Notes under the pieces: model-generated
Databases searched by the model: none
What the model saw: the letters and a program-made list of their open reading frames with translations, nothing else
What the model was told of the DNA's origin: nothing
Shown here: positions 27,254 to 35,631 of the stretch, one piece after another
Layout: each line of letters opens with the position of its first letter
Position numbering within the stretch: position 1 is the first letter of the stretch
Source: an uncultured Siphonobacter sp.
GTDB lineage: Bacteria; Bacteroidota; Bacteroidia; Cytophagales; Spirosomataceae
DNA: 64,000 nt
NCBI GenBank assembly: GCA_913775095.1
Contig: CAJYIW010000017.1
Span: 124,001 to 188,000, forward strand
Reading direction: 5' to 3'
Translations under genes and position numbers: made by a program

Positions 27254-28399
27254 TTACAAAGCCAGACTAACTTCCTCCGTTTCGTATAACTCGGTAAGAA
27301 TAGCCAGGACTTCATTAACTTCTGCAAACGTATTATCCGCTCCGAAGGAGAAACGAACGTTTTCTCTGCCAAAACTGGAAGGAATCTCCTGTAAGACGTG
27401 GGAGCCTCCGGCCAGATTGGAACAGGCACTACCGCCCGAAACGGCGATACCGCGTTGATCCAGGGCTTCAACTAACGAACAGGGGCCGTCGAGTAGCGGG
27501 AATGCCACATTAATCAATCCGGGTAAACTTGCTTCGAAGCTTTGACATCGACCATTGAACGAAACACCGGGGATTTGCCGCTGGATTTCGTCGATGAAAT
27601 GTGTTTTCAGGGAATTCAGATGAGCGATAGTTGACGTTTGATGCGTGATCGCCAGTTCCAGAGCTTTGGTTAATCCCACAATACCGGGGATGTTTTCCGT
27701 GCCGCCGCGTTGGCCACCTTCCTGTCCGCCTCCACTGAGTAAGGCTGGTAAGCGATGTCCCTGTCGGGCGTATAAAAAGCCAATTCCTTTAGGTCCCCGG
27801 AACTTATGAGCGGAAGCCGTGGCAAAATCAACCGCATGCAGCGGCACAGGAACCTTGCCGATGCTTTGTACCGTGTCCGTATGAACATAAGCTCCGTACT
27901 GACGGGTCAAGGCCGCTACTTCTTCGAGATTCAGGAGCGTGCCCAGTTCGTTGTTCGCGTGCATGAGGCTGACCAGGCCGTTGGGGTGTTTTTCGAGCCA
28001 TTGGGTTAAGTCAGGAATGGAGACCTGACCCTGCTCATCCAGTTGAACGTAGTCCAGCTGAATGCGACCCGCCTGTGCCAACTGGTTAAGGGGTTGCAGC
28101 ACGGCTTTATGTTCAATCTTTGACGTAAGTACGTGCCGGATGTTATATTGCTGAATACTGCTTTTCAGAGCGAAGTTGTCAGCTTCGGTGCCTCCTGAAG
28201 TGAAAATAATTTCTTCGGGATTGATAGTCAGTAAATCAGCAATTTGTCGACGGCTGGATTGGATTACCTTTTTAGCTTCCCGGCCCGCCCAGTGACTGGA
28301 AGAAGCATTTCCAAAATGTTGCGTGAAATAAGGTAAAAGGGCTTCCAGAACAGGAGCAGACAAAGAAGTAGTGGCGGAGTTGTCGAAATAAATAGCCAT
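27254..28399 (-). CDS. Cysteine desulfurase (NifS/IscS-type, PLP-dependent)
   Basis: I start at 28399 (MAIYFDNSATT), the canonical N-terminus; longer in-frame extensions lack support. In the resulting 381 residues, K199 in SAHKFRGPKG binds PLP, H97 (SKIEHKAV) is the catalytic base and C326 (SGGSACSN) is the persulfide-forming Cys. The enzyme removes sulfur from L-cysteine for Fe-S clusters, thiolated tRNA or cofactors. No IscU, SufE or thiI gene is adjacent, so its sulfur acceptor is unknown. About 190 nt upstream on the same transcript is a SAM-I type riboswitch, implying control by S-adenosylmethionine. A terminator follows the stop. Confidence 0.93.
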   Translation of the reverse strand: MAIYFDNSATTSLSAPVLEALLPYFTQHFGNASSSHWAGREAKKVIQSSRRQIADLLTINPEEIIFTSGGTEADNFALKSSIQQYNIRHVLTSKIEHKAVLQPLNQLAQAGRIQLDYVQLDEQGQVSIPDLTQWLEKHPNGLVSLMHANNELGTLLNLEEVAALTRQYGAYVHTDTVQSIGKVPVPLHAVDFATASAHKFRGPKGIGFLYARQGHRLPALLSGGGQEGGQRGGTENIPGIVGLTKALELAITHQTSTIAHLNSLKTHFIDEIQRQIPGVSFNGRCQSFEASLPGLINVAFPLLDGPCSLVEALDQRGIAVSGGSACSNLAGGSHVLQEIPSSFGRENVRFSFGADNTFAEVNEVLAILTELYETEEVSLAL

Positions 28400-28586
28400 G
28401 GTATAAAAGCTGATGAAGGGTTGATGAGTATATAGCTGATTCATGCGGGTATCATTAGAACCCGGAGCATGAATGGCTTTGGAATGATTGAAAATGAAAT
28501 CTCGTGACAAACGAGAGTCTGTCTTAACTCAGCAGAGAGAAGCAGGCCGATCGATTCTTTGAATTTGGGGAGAATGGCATGGCATA

Positions 28587-28696
28587 TTGGGTTTATAGTT
28601 CCTAAAAAACGTTAGGCAGGTTAGCACTGATTCCGCTTCGGAAAGTTGCTAAGGATTCATCGAGCCTGTCTCTCCTCCTTTCTGTATAAGCCCCAA
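28587..28696 (-). ncRNA. SAM-I type (S-box) riboswitch ahead of cysteine desulfurase
   Basis: On the minus strand the core runs as P1 left GGGCTTATA, then AGAAAGGAGGAGAGAC, CGATGAATCC, GCAAC, a hairpin TTCCG/CGGAA, GTGCTAA, P4 CCTAA/TTAGG, and P1 right TATAAACCC. P1 pairs GGG-TTATA with TATAA-CCC around one mismatch, and P2 pairs AAGGA with TCCTT. The order and the invariant GGAG-GAC, GATGAA, GCAAC and GTGCTAA blocks match the S-box class. Binding of S-adenosylmethionine normally turns the downstream gene off. The expression platform would lie in 28400-28586; a small stem CTCGT/ACGAG at 28501-28515 is the only candidate switch hairpin I see. Confidence 0.85.
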
Positions 28697-28721
28697 CTAC
28701 CGCTGGTAATTGAAGACCATG

Positions 28722-28753
28722 CAAAGTAACATCCAAAAAATAAACAATACAAA
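28722..28753 (-). promoter_or_regulatory. Promoter of the riboswitch-cysteine desulfurase transcript
   Basis: On the minus strand TTTG, 20 nt of spacer, then TTACTTTG match the Bacteroidota promoter pattern TTTG-N19-21-TAnnTTTG with a single mismatch. It ends 26 nt before the riboswitch P1, exactly where transcription should begin. The rest of 28754-28927 is AT-rich and should hold the divergent promoter of the SGNH gene. Confidence 0.6.
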
Positions 28754-28927
28754 TAAAGTCTATAGAAATAATAGATTAAAAGAGTGCTTAATAGAAATAT
28801 TTTAGTTAATATCTTGAATACAAGATATATATGAAAGATAATTTTTCGAAAAAAACCTATTTTAAACGTGATAGCACTAACATTTCTTTTCCGGCGTAAG
28901 TTTAGTTAATTGAAAACGCAATCCCGT

Positions 28928-30193
28928 ATGAAGTCATTTCTGAAGCTGGTTATTATTCTTTTTTGCTTTCCTGTCTATTCATTTGCTCAGTCCACTTCGC
29001 TCGAAAAAGCTACCTTATTACGGGCCCGGGCAGGCTTACCTTTCTTTTTTGAAAAAGTTAAGGCAGGCAAATCAGTCACCGTAGGCTACCTCGGCGGCAG
29101 TATTACCGAAGCCGGAAAAGGCTGGCGGGAGCAGTCCTTAACCTGGATGCAGCAAAAGTATCCTCGGGCTCAGTTTCGCGAGATCAACGCAGGCATTGGT
29201 GGCACGGGTTCGGATTTAGGCGTTTTCCGGGTGCAGACGCAGGTGCTGGATCGAAAGCCCGATCTGATTTTTGTGGAATTTGCGGTGAATGATAACGGCA
29301 AAACCCCGGGTCAGATCTATAAAGCTATGGAAGGCATCGTGCGGAAAACCTGGCGGCAGCGTCCGCAGACGGATATCTGTTTCGTCTATACGCTGACGGC
29401 AGACCTGGCACCCACGTATCAGCAGGGGAAATTACCGGCGTCGGCCTTAGCCATGGAGCAGATTGCCGAACACTACGGTGTACCCAGCGTATGTCTTGGA
29501 CTGGAAGTGGCGGAGCTAGCCAAACAGGGAAAGCTGATCTTTAAAGGTAAACCAGGGGACACGCCTGATCAAATCGTTTTCTCCGCCGATAATGTACATC
29601 CTTACCCGGAAACGGGGCATCGGCTCTATACAGAAGCCCTGGCCCAGGCTTTAGAGCAACTGGCCGGACTAAAGACAACGCTGCAAAAGCATGAACGGGT
29701 CGAGCCGTATGTAAAAGATAACTGGGAAGCCGCCCGCATGATTTCACCGGATTCCCTGAAAAAAGTTGGAAACTGGGTTACGATCACGCCCGAAACGGAC
29801 CCGGTTGCTTCAGCCCTGAAACATCGGTTTTCGAGTCTGGTGAAATCCAACACGCCGGGGGATTACCTGGAAGTGAAAATGAAAGGCCTGGCTTGCGGTG
29901 TTTACGATGCCATGGGCCCGGGAACGGGGCAATACGTCATGGAAGTAGACCCAAACTTCAGACAGACTATTTCCCGGTTTGATGCCTACTGCACCGATTA
30001 CCGCTCGAATTTTTTCGTGGTACCTACCCAGCCTGACCAGGCCCATACCATTCGATTTAGAGTCTCGGATGAAAAGTTAGATAAAGCCGCCATTCTGAAA
30101 ACCCGTAATCAAACGATCGATAACCCGCAGCGTTTTCGGGAAAATGCCTGCTATGCGGGAATGCTGCTGCTGGTAGGAGAGCTGGTGCCGTAA
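28928..30193 (+). CDS. Secreted SGNH/GDSL-type hydrolase
   Basis: The ATG at 28928 (MKSFLKLVIILFCFPVYSFAQ) gives a clean signal peptide; a TTG 18 bases earlier is less likely. SGNH blocks are visible: block I GGSIT with the nucleophilic Ser (about residues 53-57), Gly in GIGGTGSD, Asn in FAVNDNG, and the Asp/His pair in DNVHPYPETGH. These enzymes remove acetyl or other acyl groups from sugars, or act as lipases/esterases, outside the cytoplasm. The C-terminal 170 residues form an extra beta-rich region, probably for substrate binding. The gene appears to be transcribed alone, divergent from the cysteine desulfurase. Confidence 0.88.
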   Translation: MKSFLKLVIILFCFPVYSFAQSTSLEKATLLRARAGLPFFFEKVKAGKSVTVGYLGGSITEAGKGWREQSLTWMQQKYPRAQFREINAGIGGTGSDLGVFRVQTQVLDRKPDLIFVEFAVNDNGKTPGQIYKAMEGIVRKTWRQRPQTDICFVYTLTADLAPTYQQGKLPASALAMEQIAEHYGVPSVCLGLEVAELAKQGKLIFKGKPGDTPDQIVFSADNVHPYPETGHRLYTEALAQALEQLAGLKTTLQKHERVEPYVKDNWEAARMISPDSLKKVGNWVTITPETDPVASALKHRFSSLVKSNTPGDYLEVKMKGLACGVYDAMGPGTGQYVMEVDPNFRQTISRFDAYCTDYRSNFFVVPTQPDQAHTIRFRVSDEKLDKAAILKTRNQTIDNPQRFRENACYAGMLLLVGELVP

Positions 30194-30312
30194 TCAAAAG
30201 GAACCGTTAAAAAAGTCTTTTCACCACCGGACACGGCTTTGCGGTTTGCGTTTGATTACCCATAAATTCGGTCGTACATTCCAGGGTATTCACCTCTAAA
30301 TAACCTGAATTT

Positions 30313-30783
30313 ATGCTCCCCTTCGTCCACTCTCTGACGGGTCTGATTCACCTTTTCTCCGCTATAATTGCCATGGGTAGCGGAGCTTATGTGCTGGTAA
30401 CCGTAAAGGCCACCCAACGCCATCGGCAGATCGGCTACGTCTACGTAGCCAGCATGTTAACGCTGAACGCGACGGCTTTTCTGATTTATGATTTATTTGG
30501 TCATTTTGGCCCCTTTCACATCGCCGCTATCTTCAGTACCGTTTGTGTGGCCGGAGGGATGATTCCGTTGCTTTTAAGGATGAAAGGCTGGATTTATTAC
30601 CATTATTTCTTCATGAACTGGTCGACGATTGGGTTGTATGCCGCTTTCTGGGCCGAAACGTTAACCCGAATGGGTAATGGGAAGAATTTCTGGCCATTGG
30701 TGATGATTGCTACCCTGATAACCGTTTCCGTCGGAGCTTACCTGGTTAATCGGAATAAGGCGAGATTACTGAAGAATCATTGA
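30313..30783 (+). CDS. DUF2306-like integral membrane protein
   Basis: The 156-residue protein has about five hydrophobic segments and the short loop HRQIGYVYVASML after the first helix. That loop and GPFHIAAIFS are characteristic of the DUF2306 family of small inner-membrane proteins. Histidines at the helix ends (HSLTGLIHLF, HFGPFHI, YYHYFF) could bind heme or metal, as in related four-helix membrane proteins, but this is not shown. Length fits the family. It is 119 nt downstream of the SGNH gene, and there is no clear operon partner. Function unknown. Confidence 0.75.
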   Translation: MLPFVHSLTGLIHLFSAIIAMGSGAYVLVTVKATQRHRQIGYVYVASMLTLNATAFLIYDLFGHFGPFHIAAIFSTVCVAGGMIPLLLRMKGWIYYHYFFMNWSTIGLYAAFWAETLTRMGNGKNFWPLVMIATLITVSVGAYLVNRNKARLLKNH

Positions 30784-30855
30784 CGTGTAGCAGAGGCTTT
30801 AAATAAAATGATAACCTTTGGGAGAGGCCAGATATATAGAGTAAAAAAATCTGAT

Positions 30856-31251
30856 ATGAAATCTTTACTTTCGGTTATCTTCTTCACGGTATCCCTGAGC
30901 AGTTTTGCTCAAAATCCCTATTATACTACTCCTTCAGTTCCCAGATCCAGTTACCAGGTTAATCCTAATCCACCCGTCCAATACAATAGCGGCTATACCC
31001 GAAGCAATGGAACCGTAGTTGACCCTTATTATTCAACCAGACGGGATAATAGTAACTCGAATAACTATTCTACGCAGGGTAACGTAAATCCGTATACTAA
31101 TCAGCAGGGACAAAAGGCAAGAGATTATAGCAGTGAAGCGTTGAATTACGGACAAAACCGCACCATTCATCAGGGGTCCAGAGGCGGCCAATATTACATC
31201 AATGATAATGGAAATAAGGTGTATGTTCCCAAGCGAAACCTGGGGTATTAA
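30856..31251 (+). CDS. Small secreted Asn/Tyr-rich protein with RGGQYYIN motif
   Basis: The start at 30856 (MKSLLSVIFFTVSLSSFAQ) gives a signal peptide; the longer frame upstream has no such sequence. The mature part, about 113 residues, is rich in Asn, Tyr, Ser and Gln and probably disordered. It ends in a compact motif, RGGQYYINDNGNKVYVPK. Similar RGGxYYIN...GxKxYV tails occur on many short Bacteroidota secreted proteins and resemble the small PBCV basic-adaptor-like fold. Its function is unknown; it may be a surface or matrix protein. A strong terminator begins 12 nt after the stop. Confidence 0.7.
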   Translation: MKSLLSVIFFTVSLSSFAQNPYYTTPSVPRSSYQVNPNPPVQYNSGYTRSNGTVVDPYYSTRRDNSNSNNYSTQGNVNPYTNQQGQKARDYSSEALNYGQNRTIHQGSRGGQYYINDNGNKVYVPKRNLGY

Positions 31252-31263
31252 TTCAATAAGTTT

Positions 31264-31303
31264 CATCCGGGGAGCTATCCATTGGCGGATAGCTCCCCGG
31301 ATG
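31264..31303 (+). terminator. Long perfect hairpin after the small secreted protein gene
   Basis: Seventeen-base perfect arms (CATCCGGGGAGCTATCC and its complement) surround a 6-nt loop. Only GTTTATGG follows, so the stem itself is the main evidence. Confidence 0.75.
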
Positions 31304-31400
31304 GTTTATGGACTTTTTAAAACCACTCATTTCTACTGACATAGGGCTGTCACCGGCGGGTTAGACCTTTGGATTCGTTCTCACTTATACTCGAATCGAC

Positions 31401-31781
31401 ATGTCTATTAAAATGAACGCCGGGCTTATTACGTCCCGATTGACCGAAACGAAACGTTTTTACCAGGAAGTATTTCAGTTCGGAATTACGTTTGAAAACG
31501 AGTTTTTCCTCCTGATGCATACGCCCGATCATACGGCCGAAATCAGTTTTATGTTGCCGGAACACCCTTCGCAGGATCGTCTTTTTCACGCGGAGTTTAA
31601 CGGTAAAGGGGTTTTTCTAACGCTGGAAGTGCCGAATGTAGACGAAGAATACGAACGATTGAAAAGCCTGAACATTCCCATAGCCCTGGAACTGCGGAGC
31701 GAGCCCTGGGGCGATCGTCACTTTGCCATTGTTGATCCTAACGGAATTGGTGTAGATGTCGTGACGTATTGTTCAGCCTGA
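31401..31781 (+). CDS. VOC-superfamily (glyoxalase/bleomycin-resistance-fold) protein
   Basis: A 126-residue protein with the paired beta-alpha-beta-beta-beta units of the VOC fold: ITSRLTETKRFYQEVFQFG at the start and VDEEYERLKSLNIPIALELRSEPWGDRHFAIVDPNGIGVDVV at the end. The DPNGIGVDVV strand is a common landmark. Single-domain members act as dimers and either bind a metal for isomerase or dioxygenase chemistry or sequester small toxic molecules. The Glu/His metal ligands cannot be assigned with confidence here. No neighbour indicates the substrate. A second Met four residues in is an alternative start. Confidence 0.85.
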   Translation: MSIKMNAGLITSRLTETKRFYQEVFQFGITFENEFFLLMHTPDHTAEISFMLPEHPSQDRLFHAEFNGKGVFLTLEVPNVDEEYERLKSLNIPIALELRSEPWGDRHFAIVDPNGIGVDVVTYCSA

Positions 31782-31784
31782 TAA

Positions 31785-31834
31785 TGTCATTGAAAAGCCG
31801 GTTTAGCTTCAGCTAAACCGGCTTTTCAATGACA
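31785..31834. terminator. Bidirectional terminator with 23-bp perfect stem
   Basis: The 23-base arms of 31785-31807 and 31812-31834 are fully complementary with a TTCA loop. AAAAGCCGG/CCGGCTTTT lies inside, giving T-rich runs in both directions. It sits between the converging VOC and hybrid-kinase genes. Confidence 0.8.
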
Positions 31835-31842
31835 GGAAAGAA

Positions 31843-34800
31843 TTAGTTGGGTAGGAACACGCTGAAGGTAGCTCCGTTGCCCTCTTCGCTCTGAGCGGTA
31901 ATGGCTCCACCGTGATTGGCGGCCACTTTTTCGCAAATCGCCAGTCCTACACCCGTTCCGGCAAATTTATTTTTGTCGTGTAACCGCTGGAAAACCTGAA
32001 AAATGCGTTTCACGTATTTTTCGTCGAAACCGACGCCGTTATCTTTTACATCAATGCGGTAATAATCGGTGGTCTGCTTGGGTGGTTTAATCTGGGGAGG
32101 CAGGTCGGCCCGATGAATGATTTTCCAGCTTATATCCACTTCGGGTTTTACTCCGTCTCGATGGAATTTGATACCATTCGAGACGAGATTCTGAAAGAGC
32201 TGAGTCAGCTGTAAAGCGTCACCTTTCACCCTGGGAAGATCGGATACCTGAATGGTGGCGTCAGCTTCCTGAATGGATATTTCCAGATCAGCCAGAACCG
32301 TTTTCAGCACTTCGTTGAGGGGAACGTCGAGGGCGGTAATCTGTTGAGTCGTGATTTGGGAAAAACTCAGCAAATCCTTGATTAAGGTAGACATTCGGCC
32401 TGCCGCCGTTTGCATCCGCTCCAGATACACGAGGCTACTGCCTAAATCCTGGCTATGTTGCTGCTTAATTAAGGTGCTGAAGGACTGTATTTTACGAAGG
32501 GGTTCCTGTAAGTCGTGCGAAGCAATGTAGGCAAACTGCTGGAGTTGTTCGTTAGATCGCTGTAAATCATAGACCGTCTGCTGTAGTTCTTTGGTTCGCT
32601 GCTGAACCTGTTCGTCAAGCTCGTTGGATAAATCCCGGTAGCGAGCTTCACTGGCCTGCAGGGCCCGGTGAATCAGTACAATTTCCGTTACTTCGGTACA
32701 CACTTCCAGAACGCCCGTTTGCCGGTTTCCTTCGAAATAGGGCGTCAGTAAAATATTGAAATACCGATGTTCAAGCGTTCCATTTTTAAGCAGGGGAATC
32801 TCCAGAGCGTAGGCCTGGTCGGGCTCGCCGGTTTGGTAGACGTTTTGGCAGCGTTCCACAAAATCGTGACCTTTCAGTTCCGGCAGAACTTCCAGTAAGG
32901 GTTGTCCAATCATTACATCTTCCCGCTGAATGAGCGATAACATGGTCTGATTGATCAACTCAATGGTTAATTGTTCCCCTTTCACCAGTAACATCGCCAC
33001 GGGTGCCTGCTGAACCAGATTCCGAAGGCGAATTTCAATTTGCCGGCGGGATTGGTTCAGATTGATCTGAGCCCGGACTTTCGTTAGTAATTCCTGCCCC
33101 GAAAAGGGTTTAACCAAGTAATCATCCGCTCCTGCTTCCAGTCCATCAATCCGGGCCTCCTGCCCCGCCCGTGCGGACAGGAAGATCAGTGGAATGTGAG
33201 CCGTTGACGCATTTTTCTTGAGATGAGCCAGTAAATCCTTACCGTCCATAACGGGCATCATGATGTCACTCAGAATCAGATCTGGCGGAAAAGAGTTACT
33301 TATTTTTTCCAGAGCATCGGCTCCGTTCACCGCCGTCTGAATCGAGAAGTAGGGCTCGAGCAATCGCGTCAGATACGCCCGCATATCGGCATTATCGTCC
33401 ACGATAAGGATGTGCGTATTTTTATTAACCTCGGAAAAATCCGCGTCCATTGGCTCTTTTACTGGCTTTTCGTCATCCAGCATGGTGCTGGCTTCCTTGA
33501 CGAAAGAGTCGGCCAGATGGCTGATGCCGATGGAAGTCGATTCTTCAATGATCTGACTGTCGGGCAGGTGGTTTTTGCCCAGCGGAATCCGGACGGAAAA
33601 CGTAGATCCCTGTCCTTCCACACTGGTCAGGCTGATGGTGCCCCCGTGCAGGCGTACCAGTTCGTGAACGAGAGAAAGGCCAATGCCGCTTCCTTCGTAG
33701 GTTCTCCCCCCGGCATTTTCCACCCGGTGAAAACGTTCAAACATGTGCGGCAACTCTTTCTCCGGTATGCCCACGCCCGTATCGGTGACGTGCAGCACGG
33801 CCTGATTTTGTTCGGAGGTCAGGCTGACCCGAACGCCGCCTTCCAATGTATATTTAAAGGCATTGGACAGTAGATTAAGAACAATTTTCTCCCACATTTC
33901 TCCGTCGGCATAAGCGGGAGCGGGGAGGGGTTCGCAATGAACCTCAAAGCTCAGGCCGGCTCTTTCGATCAGTGATCGGAAACTGCTGGACAAGTCCGTA
34001 GTCAGAGCTACCAGATCAACCGGGCGATAGGTGGCCTGAACCCGGTTTGCTTCAATTCTGCTGAAATCAAGCAGGTTATTTACTAATTTTAATAAACGCA
34101 GAGCATTCCGGTGCGTAGCTTCGACGGGGGCTTTGTAGGGAGATTGAACCAGTTGATGATCGCTCAGTAACTCCTCCAGCGGCCCAAGCATCAGGGTTAG
34201 GGGCGTACGGAACTCATGGCTGATGTTACTGAAAAAAGCCGTTTTTGCCCGGTCAATCGCGGCCAGAGCTTCGGCCTTTTTCTGCTCTTCCTGATAGGAA
34301 TATACATTCGAGAAAGCCGTATTGATGGTATTGGCCAGCAGGGCATAAAAGTTCAGGTAATCCTGATCGATGGCCCGGTGTGGACTGACGCCCGCCAGTA
34401 AAAAACCGATGGGTTGTTCTTTGGTAGAAAGCAGGATGGGCAGACGAATAAGCGTATGAGGGGAATCTTCGTAAGGCCCGCCCTCGATACGACCCAGCCG
34501 TTCGGCTACGTTTTCAATGGTCAGGGTTTCTGACAGGTCAACAAGCCAATCGGTAGAGGCCACGTCCAGTTCCCGCAGATGATCGGGAAGCGTACCCTCC
34601 GGTTTCAGGCCCGTGGTCTGCTTTAAGGTAGCTTTCTGAGTATCGGAATCAAGCTCATAAAAAAGCAGGTAGGGTAAATCCAGACTTAACTCTTCCTGGA
34701 TGGAAGCGATGCTTTGGTAAATCTCTTCGTTCTCCTTGGCCTGCCCCGTAACAGCTGCTACGTCACGAAGTACTTTCGTACGGCGGGCACTTAGCATTTT

Positions 34801-35271
34801 ATCCGTGGTTTCGGTAATAGGGTGAAAAATCCCGCCTACTTCGCCGGATTCATCCCGAATGGGAGCAAAGGAAAACGTCATGAATGTTTCTTCCAGATAG
34901 CCGTAGCGATCCAGAAACATGCGTTGATCTTTGATATACGTACCTTCTCCCTGCTGCCCACGCGTGAATTTGTCACCGACCACGGGTAAAGCCGTTTCCC
35001 AGCAGATACGGAAATTCTGTCCCATGGACTCGGGATGTTTGGCTCCGCAAATGGGTCGATAGCTGTCGTTGTAAATCTGAATCGTTTCAGGACCCCAGGC
35101 AATCAGGATTGGGAATGTAGAAGAAAGACACAAACTCACCGAAGTACGCAAACTTTGCGGCCAGGTTTCAACTGGTCCCAGCGGTGTTTTGGACCAGTCC
35201 ATGGACCGGATTAATTGACCCATTTCGCCACCACCGGCTAAAAATTGCTCCGTAGATTCAGTTTCAGTCAT
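31843..35271 (-). CDS. Soluble hybrid histidine kinase with two kinase modules
   Basis: No signal peptide or membrane helix is visible in 1142 residues. The order is a PAS-like sensor (about 25-165), a GAF-like domain (170-325), and the first HisKA with phospho-His H352 (SNISHEFRTPL). The first HATPase_c (about 455-565) carries DTGVGIPE and GSGIGLSL. A receiver with D669 (LILSDIMMPVMDG) and K721, a second PAS (745-870), a coiled coil and a second HisKA with H919 (YIASHDLQEPLRK) follow. A final HATPase_c (about 1010-1140) ends the protein. It should relay phosphate internally or to a separate regulator. There is no DNA-binding domain and no obvious partner gene next door. The first module resembles bacteriophytochrome-type or HTCS-like kinases, the second the sensor-type kinases that act on CheY-like proteins. 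Confidence 0.93.
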   Translation of the reverse strand: MTETESTEQFLAGGGEMGQLIRSMDWSKTPLGPVETWPQSLRTSVSLCLSSTFPILIAWGPETIQIYNDSYRPICGAKHPESMGQNFRICWETALPVVGDKFTRGQQGEGTYIKDQRMFLDRYGYLEETFMTFSFAPIRDESGEVGGIFHPITETTDKMLSARRTKVLRDVAAVTGQAKENEEIYQSIASIQEELSLDLPYLLFYELDSDTQKATLKQTTGLKPEGTLPDHLRELDVASTDWLVDLSETLTIENVAERLGRIEGGPYEDSPHTLIRLPILLSTKEQPIGFLLAGVSPHRAIDQDYLNFYALLANTINTAFSNVYSYQEEQKKAEALAAIDRAKTAFFSNISHEFRTPLTLMLGPLEELLSDHQLVQSPYKAPVEATHRNALRLLKLVNNLLDFSRIEANRVQATYRPVDLVALTTDLSSSFRSLIERAGLSFEVHCEPLPAPAYADGEMWEKIVLNLLSNAFKYTLEGGVRVSLTSEQNQAVLHVTDTGVGIPEKELPHMFERFHRVENAGGRTYEGSGIGLSLVHELVRLHGGTISLTSVEGQGSTFSVRIPLGKNHLPDSQIIEESTSIGISHLADSFVKEASTMLDDEKPVKEPMDADFSEVNKNTHILIVDDNADMRAYLTRLLEPYFSIQTAVNGADALEKISNSFPPDLILSDIMMPVMDGKDLLAHLKKNASTAHIPLIFLSARAGQEARIDGLEAGADDYLVKPFSGQELLTKVRAQINLNQSRRQIEIRLRNLVQQAPVAMLLVKGEQLTIELINQTMLSLIQREDVMIGQPLLEVLPELKGHDFVERCQNVYQTGEPDQAYALEIPLLKNGTLEHRYFNILLTPYFEGNRQTGVLEVCTEVTEIVLIHRALQASEARYRDLSNELDEQVQQRTKELQQTVYDLQRSNEQLQQFAYIASHDLQEPLRKIQSFSTLIKQQHSQDLGSSLVYLERMQTAAGRMSTLIKDLLSFSQITTQQITALDVPLNEVLKTVLADLEISIQEADATIQVSDLPRVKGDALQLTQLFQNLVSNGIKFHRDGVKPEVDISWKIIHRADLPPQIKPPKQTTDYYRIDVKDNGVGFDEKYVKRIFQVFQRLHDKNKFAGTGVGLAICEKVAANHGGAITAQSEEGNGATFSVFLPN

Positions 35272-35330
35272 AAGCGGGGTACTTTATGAGATATAGAATA
35301 AGTTTGGGGATGAGTCGTCTATGCCTGCTA

Positions 35331-35354
35331 TTGATAGGATAGCAATCCTATCAA
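35331..35354. promoter_or_regulatory. Inverted repeat upstream of the hybrid kinase gene
   Basis: TTGATAGGAT and ATCCTATCAA (10 bp, perfect) with an AGCA centre lie 60-83 nt before the kinase start. There is no T-tract, and the position suits an operator. The remainder of 35272-35631 (360 nt) contains no gene. Confidence 0.4.
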
Positions 35355-35575
35355 ATAATCATAATGAGGTAAAATTGTTTAGCTCAACACTTATTAAATA
35401 GAACTTAACACCTCAGTCGTACCTGCCCTGCGTCGCTTCGAATGATCATTGAGCTAACGTATCTGATCAGATCAAGAAACGAATATTGCTCAGTGAATTT
35501 CCTGTCCTAACGGATGACTTAGAATAGGTACCTGGGAGGCCTTGAAGAAGAAGGGGTACAAGCAGCAATAGTTAA

Positions 35576-35611
35576 TAAAAAAAGCCATCGTAACGCGAGT
35601 CACGATGGCTT
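35576..35611 (-). terminator. Rho-independent terminator of the split 5'-nucleotidase genes
   Basis: On the minus strand AAGCCATCGT and ACGATGGCTT form a 10-bp stem followed by seven T, 20 nt after the stop of the metallophosphatase gene. Confidence 0.85.
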
Positions 35612-35631
35612 GGGGGACGTCAGGAAATCAA

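Noticed and set aside
28399-28510. N-terminal extension of the cysteine desulfurase from a TTG codon
   Set aside because: The family begins at the YFDNSATT segment. The extra codons show no domain and start in the riboswitch expression region.
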